From contig CAKUTH010000009.1 in the NCBI GenBank assembly GCA_934691935.1, positions 62,001 through 126,000 of the forward strand: a DNA stretch of 64,000 nt, written 5' to 3'. The stretch is from an uncultured Candidatus Melainabacteria bacterium (GTDB taxonomy: Bacteria; Cyanobacteriota; Vampirovibrionia; Gastranaerophilales; Gastranaerophilaceae). Under the pieces are notes generated by a model. The model did not search any database. It was not told where the DNA came from and saw nothing but the letters and a program-made list of their open reading frames with translations. The position numbers and the translations under genes were made by a program. Positions 41,778-50,754 of the stretch are shown in pieces (the first letter of the stretch is position 1; every line of letters begins with the position of its first letter).

Positions 41778-43628
41778 TTATTTACACTGATTTTCTGCAA
41801 TCACAAATTCTGTTCTGTCTTGGAATTCTTTTTTCTTACCTTTATTCCATTGTTGAACAGGTCTGATATAACCTACAACACGTGAATAAACTTCGCAATC
41901 AGCACCGCATTCAGGGCATTTGAAATGTTCACCCGCAATATATCCATGATTTGGGCAAGTGCTGAAAGTTGGTGAGAAAGTAAAATATGGTAATCTGTAT
42001 CCATTACAAATCTTTTTAACAAGATTTTTCATTGTTTCTATGCTTTGAATTCTTTCACCAGCATAAATGTGAACAACAGTACCGCCTGTATATTTTGTTT
42101 GCAAATCATCTTGGTGGTCAAGAACTTCAAATATATCGTCAGTATAGTTTACAGGCAACTGAGTTGAATTTGTATAGTATGAATATTTTTGTTTATCCAA
42201 CTTAGCCAATCTGTATGACGTTCCTTCACCAGGAGTTGCTTCAAGGTTGTAATTGTTACCAGTTTCTTTTTGGAATTCAACAATTCTTTCACGCATAAAG
42301 TCCATTACATCAAGCGCAAATTGTTTTCCTTCAACACTACCAATACCTTTATCCAACAAATTCAAGCAGGCTTCATTCATACCAATAAGCCCAATTGTTG
42401 AGAAATGGTTTTTCCAATAAACGCCAAAACGGCTTTTTATATCTCTCAAATAGAATTTAGTGTAAGGATATAAATTTTTATCAGTCAAATCCTCTAGCAA
42501 TTTACGTTTGATTTCCAAACTTTCTTTTGCAAGTTCCATTCTTTGTGCAAGTTTTTCCATAAATTCAGCTTTTGTTTTAGAAAGTTCTGCAATCTTTGGA
42601 AGGTTAATTGTAACAACCCCAACTGAACCTGTCAGTGGGTTTGAGCCAAACAAACCACCACCACGGTATTCAAGCTCTCTGTTGTCAATTCTCAATCTGC
42701 AACACATTGAGCGAGCATCTTCAGGGGACATATCGGAATTAATAAAGTTTGAAAAATATGGAATACCATATTTAGCAGACATTTCCCATAATCCTTCGAT
42801 ATTTTTATTATCCCAGTCAAAATCTTTTGTTATATTATAAGTTGGAATTGGGAAAGTAAACACTCTACCTGAATTGTCGCCTGCCATCATAACTTCAAAG
42901 AACGCTTTATTAAGCATATCCATTTCTTTTTGGAATTCTTTGTAAGTTGCTTCTTGATATTCACCACCTACGATTACAGATTGATCTGCGTAATATGAAG
43001 GTACAGTCAAGTCCATTGTAATATTTGTAAATGGAGTTTGGAAACCTACACGTGTCGGCACGTTCATATTGAAGACAAACTCTTGAATAGCTTGTTTAAC
43101 TTGAGAATAATCCAAGTTGTCATATCTAATAAATGGAGCTAATAGAGTATCGAAATTTGAAAATGCTTGAGCACCAGCAGCTTCACCTTGCATTGTATAC
43201 ATAAAGTTTACAATTTGTCCAAGAGCTGTTCTAAAATGTTTAGCAGGTGCGCTTTCCACTTTTCCACGAGCACCTGTAAAACCTTCTGTTAACAAATCTT
43301 TCAAATCCCAACCAACACAATATACTGATATTATGTTCAAATCATGAATATGAATATCGCCATTGACATGCGCATTTCTGATGTCAGTCGGGTATATTTT
43401 ATTTAACCAATACTGTTTACTTATTTCTGATGCCAAGTAATTATTCAAACCTTGAATTGAATAAGACATATTTGAATTTTCATTAACTTTCCAATCAAGT
43501 TGGTTTAAGTAATTATCAACCAAAGCGATGTTAGCATCTTTATCTGAAGTCAAAGGATTTGACATAAAATTTAATTTAGCTACATCTAAATTGACAACTC
43601 TGTTGTCCTGCAAAACTGAATTCTTCAC
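41778..43628 (-). CDS. nrdD: Anaerobic (class III) ribonucleoside-triphosphate reductase
   Basis: About 616 aa. Makes dNTPs without oxygen using a glycyl radical. Signals: NENSNMSYSIQGLN near the start, HVNGDIHIHDL, GVVTINLP, the C-terminal zinc site CPNHG...CPECGADC and the radical loop RVVGYIRPVQQW. The ORF stays open to 43772, but that part is the cobalamin riboswitch. GTG 43628, nine bases after GGGAG, is the likely start; ATG 43637 abuts the GGGAG. No N-terminal ATP-cone is encoded after this start, so allosteric activity control by ATP/dATP would be missing. Confidence 0.9.
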   Translation of the reverse strand: MKNSVLQDNRVVNLDVAKLNFMSNPLTSDKDANIALVDNYLNQLDWKVNENSNMSYSIQGLNNYLASEISKQYWLNKIYPTDIRNAHVNGDIHIHDLNIISVYCVGWDLKDLLTEGFTGARGKVESAPAKHFRTALGQIVNFMYTMQGEAAGAQAFSNFDTLLAPFIRYDNLDYSQVKQAIQEFVFNMNVPTRVGFQTPFTNITMDLTVPSYYADQSVIVGGEYQEATYKEFQKEMDMLNKAFFEVMMAGDNSGRVFTFPIPTYNITKDFDWDNKNIEGLWEMSAKYGIPYFSNFINSDMSPEDARSMCCRLRIDNRELEYRGGGLFGSNPLTGSVGVVTINLPKIAELSKTKAEFMEKLAQRMELAKESLEIKRKLLEDLTDKNLYPYTKFYLRDIKSRFGVYWKNHFSTIGLIGMNEACLNLLDKGIGSVEGKQFALDVMDFMRERIVEFQKETGNNYNLEATPGEGTSYRLAKLDKQKYSYYTNSTQLPVNYTDDIFEVLDHQDDLQTKYTGGTVVHIYAGERIQSIETMKNLVKKICNGYRLPYFTFSPTFSTCPNHGYIAGEHFKCPECGADCEVYSRVVGYIRPVQQWNKGKKKEFQDRTEFVIAENQCK

Positions 43629-43654
43629 AATTAACATCTCCCAGATTCCCGTGG

Positions 43655-43795
43655 TAACACTAACCTCAATAAGCATCCCGACTATCTCAACAAAACTTTG
43701 TGAGGTCATGCGCAAATTCTTGCGGTATAGCGCGTTGACACGGTTGCGGTCCAGTGAGGGACTTTCACCCATGCTTTCCTTATTGAAGTCTTACA
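43655..43795 (-). promoter_or_regulatory. Cobalamin (B12) riboswitch upstream of nrdD
   Basis: Minus-strand RNA shows the aptamer hallmarks: AAGGAAAGCATGGGTGAAAG then TCCCTCACTGGACCGCAACC GTG, i.e. the GGTGAAAGTCC and CCGCAACxGT boxes, and a 3' AGTCGGGATGC box. P1 is an 11-bp pairing of ACTTCAATAAG (about 43789-43779) with CTTATTGAGGT (about 43673-43663). It begins within a few bases of the predicted transcription start and ends just before the nrdD start region. B12 would be expected to reduce nrdDG expression. Confidence 0.88.
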
Positions 43796-43824
43796 ATTAT
43801 ACAATCATTTTTTTGTTTTGTCAA
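43796..43824 (-). promoter_or_regulatory. Consensus sigma-70 promoter for nrdD
   Basis: Minus-strand TTGACA (43824-43819), 17-base spacer, TATAAT (43801-43796): a perfect consensus. Predicted start about 43789, at the first base of the riboswitch. Confidence 0.88.
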
Positions 43825-43995
43825 TGAACATGTTACTCCTATATCAAAAACACACATACACCCTGCCGTATGTTATTTTAGTCTTAACTTAACAAATTCA
43901 ACAATTGAATAAAACTCCAAAAACCAATTTACTTTAATATTATTTTGTTATAAAATCAAAGTATAATTATAGACTATGAAAAAGAGGGAAATATA

Positions 43996-46461
43996 ATGCA
44001 AGTATCATTAAACTGGTTAAACGAATTTGTAGACTTGTCTGATAAAGATGTAGAACAAATTGCACATGAGCTTACTATGAGCGGGTTAGAGGTTGAAGAA
44101 ATTGAAGAAGTAAAACCTAAATTTACGAATATTAAAACTGTAAAAATCGAAAAAATTGACAACCACCCAAATTCTGACAGACTTCACCTTGTGACAGTAA
44201 ACACAGGTTCTGGCTTAAAAACAGTGGTTTGTGGCGCTCAAAACATTAAAGAGGGGCAAGTTGTTCCTTACGCACAAGTAGGTTCACAAGTTTTGGACAG
44301 AAAAACTGGTGAAATGTTTACTCTTACTCCTGCTGTAATTCGCGGAGTTGAATCACAAGGCATGCTCTGTTCTGCAGATGAACTCGGCGTTTCTGAACGC
44401 GGATACCAAGATGAAGATGGAATTCTTATTCTCAACAGAATTTTTCCAGATGTTCAATTGGGTGAAAATGTTGAAAATGTCTTGGGTTTTGAAAAAGATT
44501 ATGTTTTAGGTATTGCACCGACAGCAAACAGAGGGGACGAAATGTCTGTAATCGGCGTAGCAAGAGAACTTAGCGCGATATTTAACAGACCTCTAAAATT
44601 CTCTCCGCTAGAATGCACAAGAGATTTGTCAACTGACTGTTTTAAGGTCGAAATTATAGACAACGATGTGTGCAAATACTATTCACTAGGAATTTTGAAA
44701 GATTTGACTATCAAGCCGTCACCTGATTGGATGCAAAAAAGACTTGTTGCATCTGGAGTTAGGGCTATTAATAACGTTGTAGATATTACAAATTACGTAA
44801 TGTTAGAATATGGCACACCTTTCCACGCTTTTGATTTGGACAAACTTGACGGTTATCTTTGCATAAGACGTGCGAAAGAAGGCGAAAAAATCGTTACACT
44901 TGACGGTGTTGAACGTAATTTAACGAACGACAGCATTTTGATTGCCGATAAAGAAAAAGGAGTTTGCCTTGCTGGTGTATTCGGTGGCGAAAACTCAGAA
45001 ATTGACGACAATACAAAGAATATAGCATTGGAAGCTGCTTATTTTACACCACAAAGCAACAGAAAAAGCTCAAGAAGCGTTGGTTACAAAAGTGAAGCCT
45101 GCTCTAGATTTGAACGTGGAGTGGATATTGAAGCAATCAAACCTGCACTTATGCGCGCAATGCAATTGCTTGTAGAATTTGCAGATGCAAAAATTGAAGG
45201 TGTTGTTGAAACTGGCAAAAACGAAGTTGAACCAATTGAAATAACATTGAGATACGCTCAAATCAAAAGAATTTTGGGTTGCGATATTGCACCTGACAGA
45301 TGCGTTTCTATTTTGGAAAACCTTGGATTTAAAAAACTTGGCGGAAACGATTCTGCAGTAAAAGTATTAGTTCCGTCTTTCAGAAGTGGAGATGTTACTC
45401 GCGAGATTGATTTAATCGAAGAAATTTCAAGAATTAACGGATATGATAAAATTACTCCAACACTTCCAAGTCAAAACGAAACAGCAGTAATTTCTCTTGA
45501 AGAAAAAATATTGAAAAAAGTTCATAGATTAATGCTTTCAGCAGGTTTGGACGAAATTATTACAAATTCTCTTGTCGGGAAACCAATGATAGACAGATTT
45601 ATGGTTCCATTTGATGAATCAAAAGCCGTAAAAGTTTTGAATTCTGCAAGTGAAGAATGCACTATGTTAAGAGAAAATATGTCAGGTTCTATTCTTAACT
45701 GTCTAAAATACAACTATGACAACGGACAAAAAAACTTCTGGGCATACGAAATCGGCACAATTTACAACAAAATAGGCGAAGCTGATGAAAAGCAAACTGG
45801 TATTGCCGAAAAACGTGTACTTGCTGGAGTTTTAACTGGTGAAGTAGGAAACTCAAAATGGCAACTTGACGCACCTGTCGACTTTTTCACAGTTAAAGGT
45901 ATTATGGAAAATGTTTTTGAAGAACTTGGCGTTTCTAAAAGAATAAAATTAACACCTTGCGAAGACGTTGAATATTACCACCCTTACAGAAGTGCAAAGG
46001 TTAATATTTTAGGTAAAAACCTTACTTGCGTGGGCTATTTTGGACAAATTCATCCGACACTTAAAAACAAATTAAAAATCAAAGGTCAAGATGTATTTAT
46101 GTTTGAAATTAACTTAGACGCATTGATTGACATTGTAAAAGAACACACTCCAAGATACAAAAAATTACCGCAATTCCCAGAAGTTCGTCGTGACATTGCT
46201 TTTGTAATCAATGACGATGTAACTTTTGATGATATACAAAAAGTCATTAAAGGCTCGGTTCAACAAAATATCTTTAAAGGCAGTGAAGTTTTTGATGTTT
46301 ATCAGGGCGAAAACATTGAAAAAGGGTTCAAGAGCCTTGCATTCCGTATAAAAATGCAAGATGAAAATGCGACTTTGACAGATGAAGTTATTGAACGCCA
46401 AATGTCCAATGTACGTGCAAAACTTCAAAAAACATACGCAGAAATCAGTTTCAGAGAATAG
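43996..46461 (+). CDS. pheT: Phenylalanyl-tRNA synthetase beta subunit
   Basis: 821 aa, normal length. Domain order: N-terminal B1, tRNA-binding EMAP-like fold (about 40-150, HPNSDRLHLVTVNTG, VVCGAQNI), B3/B4 editing region, B5, catalytic-like core with HAFDLDKL, and C-terminal FDX-ACB anticodon domain (PRYKKLPQFPEVRRDIAFVI). Pairs with PheS, which is not in the window. GAGGG lies upstream of the ATG. TATAAT at 43961-43966 is a candidate -10. Confidence 0.96.
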   Translation: MQVSLNWLNEFVDLSDKDVEQIAHELTMSGLEVEEIEEVKPKFTNIKTVKIEKIDNHPNSDRLHLVTVNTGSGLKTVVCGAQNIKEGQVVPYAQVGSQVLDRKTGEMFTLTPAVIRGVESQGMLCSADELGVSERGYQDEDGILILNRIFPDVQLGENVENVLGFEKDYVLGIAPTANRGDEMSVIGVARELSAIFNRPLKFSPLECTRDLSTDCFKVEIIDNDVCKYYSLGILKDLTIKPSPDWMQKRLVASGVRAINNVVDITNYVMLEYGTPFHAFDLDKLDGYLCIRRAKEGEKIVTLDGVERNLTNDSILIADKEKGVCLAGVFGGENSEIDDNTKNIALEAAYFTPQSNRKSSRSVGYKSEACSRFERGVDIEAIKPALMRAMQLLVEFADAKIEGVVETGKNEVEPIEITLRYAQIKRILGCDIAPDRCVSILENLGFKKLGGNDSAVKVLVPSFRSGDVTREIDLIEEISRINGYDKITPTLPSQNETAVISLEEKILKKVHRLMLSAGLDEIITNSLVGKPMIDRFMVPFDESKAVKVLNSASEECTMLRENMSGSILNCLKYNYDNGQKNFWAYEIGTIYNKIGEADEKQTGIAEKRVLAGVLTGEVGNSKWQLDAPVDFFTVKGIMENVFEELGVSKRIKLTPCEDVEYYHPYRSAKVNILGKNLTCVGYFGQIHPTLKNKLKIKGQDVFMFEINLDALIDIVKEHTPRYKKLPQFPEVRRDIAFVINDDVTFDDIQKVIKGSVQQNIFKGSEVFDVYQGENIEKGFKSLAFRIKMQDENATLTDEVIERQMSNVRAKLQKTYAEISFRE

Positions 46462-46518
46462 GGAGCAAAGTCTCCCTCTCAGTTACATTGGGTTTTGCAA
46501 AAACTTTAGAGGTAAATT

Positions 46519-47166
46519 ATGATGAAAAAATTATTATTAATACTTGCAATAATTTTATTAATACCTGTAAAAGCGCTGTGTGCTGACATTATACCTCAAT
46601 ATGTAAGCATTGAACAAACAGCAACTTTGGGACTTTATCAAGCACCTAACGAGATTGTATTGTACAAAGAACCCAGCGAAAGTTCAACGATAATCCACAG
46701 CATAAGTTGGATTGGAAACCAAATTTTTCCTGAAAACGTAAAACCTGAACAATTGTTTGTTGTGCATATTCCGAGCAAAAATCTGGGATTACTTGCAGTT
46801 ACAGACGAAACTGACGATTGGGTTGAGGTTATTTACAACAACAAAATCGGCTCAAAAGGCTGGATAAAAAAAGATGATCCATACAGATTTATGAACTGGA
46901 TAATGTTTTACAACATGTACGGCAAAAAATATGGACTAAATCTGCTAAAAGAAGCTCCAGCACAAGCAAAAGACATTCATAGCGGAACTGATGATAAATC
47001 CCAAGTTCTAGGCACAATTAATATGCCTCAAAAAATAAATTTAACTGCTATCAAAGGGAATTGGGCATTAGTCAGTGTGTTTGATATTGATAGAACCCCA
47101 AAAACTGGATATATCAGATGGCGCTCTCCAAACGGAGTCAAATACTATTTCCCTGCGATGAAATAA
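46519..47166 (+). CDS. Secreted SH3-like domain protein
   Basis: 215 aa. Signal peptide MMKKLLLILAIILLIPVKALCA. Two SH3b-like segments are suggested: TLGLYQAPNEIVLYKEPSES to KGWIKKDD (about 35-125) and KDIHSGTDDKSQVLGTINMP to TGYIRWRSP (about 155-205). Such domains commonly bind cell-wall peptides in the periplasm. GAGG is six bases before the first ATG. No neighbour fixes its function. Confidence 0.72.
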   Translation: MMKKLLLILAIILLIPVKALCADIIPQYVSIEQTATLGLYQAPNEIVLYKEPSESSTIIHSISWIGNQIFPENVKPEQLFVVHIPSKNLGLLAVTDETDDWVEVIYNNKIGSKGWIKKDDPYRFMNWIMFYNMYGKKYGLNLLKEAPAQAKDIHSGTDDKSQVLGTINMPQKINLTAIKGNWALVSVFDIDRTPKTGYIRWRSPNGVKYYFPAMK

Positions 47167-47303
47167 ATTCATAAAGAATAATAAAGAATGGAACGCAAAG
47201 ACTTTATGTTCTTTACATTCCGAAAAAAACTCTCGACATTCCTTTATGTTTGTTGTATGGTGAGGGTAAATATGATTGCAAAATAATAAAAAGGAGATAA
47301 AAA

Positions 47304-47795
47304 ATGCAGGTTATATTAAAAAAAGACGTACAAAACCTTGGTGAAGCTGGCGATATCGTTTCAGTAAAAGACGGTTATGCTAGAAACTTCTTACTTCCAC
47401 AAGCTGTTGCTGAAGTTGCAACAAAAGGTGCATTGGAAAACAGAGAAAAGAATTTAGCTAGAATTAAAGCTAAACAAGAAAAATTACACGCTGAAGCTCT
47501 TGAAACAGCTAAAAAGATTGAAGAAATCGGCAAACTTGAACTTTCTGCAAAAGCTGGTGAATCAGGTAAATTGTTTGGTACTATTACAACTAAAAAATTA
47601 ACTGAAGAATTAGTTGCGAAATCTGGTATCGAAGTTGACAGAAAAAATGTTTCATTAAACGCACCTATCAACAAAATTGGTGAATACACTATGCTTATCA
47701 AATTAACTTCAAAAGTTAAATGTGAATTAGCTGTTGTAGTTACAGCATCAGAAGTTTTGAAAGAAGCTGTTGAAGAAGAAACTATTGAAGAATAG
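47304..47795 (+). CDS. rplI: 50S ribosomal protein L9
   Basis: 163 aa. MQVILKKDVQNLGEAGDIVSV start, GYARNFLLPQ rRNA-binding part, a long connecting helix and SGKLFGTITTKKL with the C-terminal domain. Strong AAGGAG site. It is not linked to rpsF/rpsR/dnaB here. Confidence 0.97.
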   Translation: MQVILKKDVQNLGEAGDIVSVKDGYARNFLLPQAVAEVATKGALENREKNLARIKAKQEKLHAEALETAKKIEEIGKLELSAKAGESGKLFGTITTKKLTEELVAKSGIEVDRKNVSLNAPINKIGEYTMLIKLTSKVKCELAVVVTASEVLKEAVEEETIEE

Positions 47796-47802
47796 GTGAT
47801 AA

Positions 47803-48705
47803 ATGACATCCGAATTGACACTGGAATGTTTGGCTATAGGATCACTACCATGTGACAGTTTGGATAAGGCTATGGAAATTGTTGAAAGAGATTTTGGCAA
47901 TATTCCGTTTTGGCCACAACTCACAAATATTAACGAAAAAGAAGACATGATAACCCAGTTTTTGGGGAATATGTCTTCTTTTTATTCAATTAGTTTCCCT
48001 AAATTTTTGGAATTGGTTAAGGAAACAAAACCTCATTTTGCAAAAGGTCAAATTACAGGCCCAAACACTCTTGGATTTATAATAAATTCCGAGGATTTAC
48101 CTCAAATTCTCGCAAACAAAGCAGTATGGCAGATTGAACAAATAAAACAAGCAAGCCCAAACACGACTCCGATTATTTTTATTGACGAGCCTTCACTTGC
48201 ATCAGTTCAAGGTGAAAAAGTTACAAAAAAAATAAAAATAATATCTGACAAAATTAAGCAAAATGGTGGGATTTGCGGAGTTCACTGTTGCGCTAATTGT
48301 AATTGGGATTTAGCAATAGACGCTGGAATTGACATAATAAGTTTTGATGCCTATACATACACTCACAATTTTAGCGACAAAATCAAAGAATTTTTAAACA
48401 ACAATGGCAAAATCGCTTGGGGAATAATTCCCACTAAAAATTCTGATGAAATAGAAAATGCAACACTAACTCAAATGATTGAAATTTTTGAAAATGGTGT
48501 AAAAAATTTGACCAAAATGGGAATTGATGAGAAAATTATTATAGAGAATTCACTCATAACTCCGACCTGCGGGGCTGGCTCTTTGAGTGAGGATTTGGCT
48601 CGCAAAGCCATGGATTTAACAAAACAGTTATCAGACAATAGAAAGGCATTATGGCATTTAAACTCGCAATCACAGGCAAAAGCGGAAGCGGTAAAACAAC
48701 TATAG
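47803..48705 (+). CDS. UROD/MetE-like TIM-barrel methyltransferase (core-MetE-like methionine synthase candidate)
   Basis: 300 aa, corresponding to only the C-terminal catalytic barrel of MetE. Putative zinc ligands: H161 and C163 in GVHCCANCN (HxC), D182 in SFDAY where MetE has Glu, and C256 in TPTCGAG. N-terminal AIGSLPC is the usual barrel entry. Short archaeal and Dehalococcoides core-MetE/Mes proteins use methyl-corrinoid donors rather than methyl-folate; this may be such an enzyme. It overlaps the CooC-like ATPase by 55 bases and is followed by folD, which supports a one-carbon role. Substrate is inferred. Confidence 0.75.
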   Translation: MTSELTLECLAIGSLPCDSLDKAMEIVERDFGNIPFWPQLTNINEKEDMITQFLGNMSSFYSISFPKFLELVKETKPHFAKGQITGPNTLGFIINSEDLPQILANKAVWQIEQIKQASPNTTPIIFIDEPSLASVQGEKVTKKIKIISDKIKQNGGICGVHCCANCNWDLAIDAGIDIISFDAYTYTHNFSDKIKEFLNNNGKIAWGIIPTKNSDEIENATLTQMIEIFENGVKNLTKMGIDEKIIIENSLITPTCGAGSLSEDLARKAMDLTKQLSDNRKALWHLNSQSQAKAEAVKQL

Positions 48706-49391
48706 TAAAATCGTTTGCAAACATTTTTCACGAATACTTTCCTGAAAAATCAATTCTGCTTTTCGACAACGATTTAACCAGTGAACTCGGACACAGTTAC
48801 GGACTTGATATTAGAAACACGATTTACGGTATTAGGAGCGGAAAACACGAATACAAAACAGGAATTCCTGAAGGTATGTCAAAGCAAGAGTACGTTGAAT
48901 GGGCAATGGAAGATATTGTCGTTTCTCTAGACGAAAATATAGACATAATTGTATCTTGGTTTGTCGGTTCAAAAGATTGCAGATGCCCTATTACAGGACA
49001 AATTAACGATGCTGTTTTAAAACTTCTTGACAGGTACGACATCGTAATATTTGATTGTGAATTTGATTTAAAATACCTAAATCAACTTGTAGACACTGAC
49101 ATTGACACAACCTTGATTATAGCTAATCCAACCGATGAAAGTGCGCATTTGGCTAAACGTATTGAAGAATTCAGTGCAAAATACTCAGCAGGTAACCAAC
49201 TTGGCGTAGTTATAAACAAAGTTGAGAATAATGATTTGACTTCTGTATATGAACTTTTAAAACGGTATGACTTAGATGTATTAGGAGTTATACCGACAGC
49301 TTCTGATGTTGTAGACAAGTCATCCAAGACAATTGAAGATGCAATAAAACAATTTTATTTTAGGTTAAATTTACCACAGGTGAGAGAATAA
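48651..49391 (+). CDS. CooC/AcsF-like P-loop ATPase (MinD/ParA type)
   Basis: 246 aa. Deviant Walker A GKSGSGKTT with the signature Lys (K10) as well as K15, FDCEFDLKYL in the Walker B region, ANPTDESAHLAKRI and VVINKVEN match CooC-type maturation ATPases that load nickel or assist corrinoid proteins. The ATG at 48651 must be right because the P-loop starts at residue 9, so the 55-base overlap with the upstream gene is real. Its stop shares bases with the folD start (TAATG). No CODH/ACS gene is in the window; the client could be a corrinoid protein. Confidence 0.78.
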   Translation: MAFKLAITGKSGSGKTTIVKSFANIFHEYFPEKSILLFDNDLTSELGHSYGLDIRNTIYGIRSGKHEYKTGIPEGMSKQEYVEWAMEDIVVSLDENIDIIVSWFVGSKDCRCPITGQINDAVLKLLDRYDIVIFDCEFDLKYLNQLVDTDIDTTLIIANPTDESAHLAKRIEEFSAKYSAGNQLGVVINKVENNDLTSVYELLKRYDLDVLGVIPTASDVVDKSSKTIEDAIKQFYFRLNLPQVRE

Positions 49392-50209
49392 TGACAATAA
49401 TTTTAGACGGTAAAAGCTTACGAGAAAAAATATTCAAAGATTTAAAATCAAAACTTGATAAAATGCCAGTAAAACCAACGCTTGCAGTAATTTTAGCAGG
49501 CAACAATCCATCAAGCAAAATTTATGTTAATAACAAGAAAAAATGTGCAGAAGCTCTCGGCATAAACTCTTTGGTAATAAATTATCCTGAAAATGTTACC
49601 GAAAACGAGCTTATTGAAAAAATTGAGGAATTAAATAACGACAAAAAAATAACTGCAATACTCGTCCAATTGCCTTTGCCAAAACACATTAACAAAACAA
49701 AAGTTATCGATGCGATTTTGCCACAAAAAGACGTCGACGGGCTCACTACATACAATTGCGGGAAACTTTTTGCGGGCGCAAAACCATACGCTTATCCTTG
49801 TACTCCAAAAGGAATTTTGATGTTGCTAGATGAATACAATATTGAAATTGAAGGCAAACATGCAGTTGTTATCGGACGCTCAAATTTAGTAGGAAAACCT
49901 ATTGCTCAAATGCTTTTGAATAGAAATGCCACGGTTACAATGTGCCATAGCTACACAAAAAATCTCGCAGACATAATAAAAACTGCTGATATTGTAGTGT
50001 CAGCAGTGGGAAAAAATGTTGTAGGGGAAAAAAATATAATAAAAAATAATTGTGTTATCGTTGATGTAGGAATTTTTAAAGATGAATCAGGTAAAATACG
50101 AGGTGATGTTGAAAATGTTTCACCTGCGTACCTTTCGCCAGTGCCTGGCGGAGTCGGCCCGATGACCATAGCATCTTTGATGCTTAATACGGTTGAATTG
50201 TTTGTGTAA
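49391..50209 (+). CDS. folD: Bifunctional methylenetetrahydrofolate dehydrogenase/methenyltetrahydrofolate cyclohydrolase
   Basis: 272 aa. Interconverts 5,10-methylene-, methenyl- and 10-formyl-THF. Conserved YVNNKKKCAEALGI with the catalytic Lys, VQLPLPKHI, PQKDVDGL, IGRSNLVGKPIAQMLL and PGGVGPMTIASLM. Translationally coupled to the CooC-like gene by a one-base overlap. Confidence 0.96.
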   Translation: MTIILDGKSLREKIFKDLKSKLDKMPVKPTLAVILAGNNPSSKIYVNNKKKCAEALGINSLVINYPENVTENELIEKIEELNNDKKITAILVQLPLPKHINKTKVIDAILPQKDVDGLTTYNCGKLFAGAKPYAYPCTPKGILMLLDEYNIEIEGKHAVVIGRSNLVGKPIAQMLLNRNATVTMCHSYTKNLADIIKTADIVVSAVGKNVVGEKNIIKNNCVIVDVGIFKDESGKIRGDVENVSPAYLSPVPGGVGPMTIASLMLNTVELFV

Positions 50210-50241
50210 CAGTTGAGTTTTTGAAACTTTTGTTTGCTTAA

Positions 50242-50568
50242 TTAACCGCCGATTAGGTTCAATGCGCAAGTCGCCTTGATATTATTGTTAACCAGTGTTT
50301 TCAAACTAGAAATTTCATTTTCGATTACACTAATTTGAGAATCCAATGAATCCTGTCGTGTCTCAAGATAAGATTCTTCTTGCTGTAATCTTTGATAAGT
50401 TGGATCATCATCTACATCTGTATCAGTACCATCAAGTTCGTTTGCTCTGTAGCCCATTTGTTTAGTTATATAATTAACTCTGCTCATAACAAGAGTTTGC
50501 TCAAATTGCAATTGGCTTTTTTGCAATGTAAATAAATTTTTCTGTGCATCTATAGCTAAGAAAGTCAT
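50242..50568 (-). CDS. Small coiled-coil lineage-specific protein
   Basis: 108 aa from ATG 50568, which has AAGGAG eight bases upstream. Begins MTFLAIDAQKNLFTLQKSQL; residues about 60-100 are a coiled coil (RLQQEESYLETRQDSLDSQI). The N-terminal segment of short polar helix resembles the start of the 58932-59981 product (GLTARKNNVEFEGQQINQQ). No signal peptide. The ATACTTTATAT motif lies about 35 bases upstream of the start. Function unknown. Confidence 0.65.
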   Translation of the reverse strand: MTFLAIDAQKNLFTLQKSQLQFEQTLVMSRVNYITKQMGYRANELDGTDTDVDDDPTYQRLQQEESYLETRQDSLDSQISVIENEISSLKTLVNNNIKATCALNLIGG

Positions 50569-50601
50569 ATCATCTCTCCTTATACTTTTGTAATCTCTCT
50601 T

Positions 50602-50616
50602 ACACATATAAAGTAT
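50602..50616 (-). promoter_or_regulatory. Shared upstream motif ATACTTTATAT, copy 3
   Basis: Minus-strand ATACTTTATATGTGT, two bases shorter than copy 2. Confidence 0.45.
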
Positions 50617-50695
50617 TTTAAAAACCCCCAATTTCACAACTTGTGTTTTTTGTTACATTTGTTTACAAAAATGGTAATTAAGTTTATTACATATA

Positions 50696-50721
50696 AAAAA
50701 ACGGCATTTCTGCCGTTTTTC
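50696..50721 (-). terminator. Terminator of the ribosomal operon after rpsI
   Basis: Perfect 10-bp stem AAAAACGGCA / TGCCGTTTTT with a four-base loop, past the rpsI stop. Confidence 0.85.
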
Positions 50722-50754
50722 TTGAATATTGTTTTTGCGAAATATCGCACATGA

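Noticed and set aside
43629..43772. N-terminal extension of NrdD
   Set aside because: The extra codons coincide with the cobalamin riboswitch elements and precede a better GTG start with its own GGGAG.
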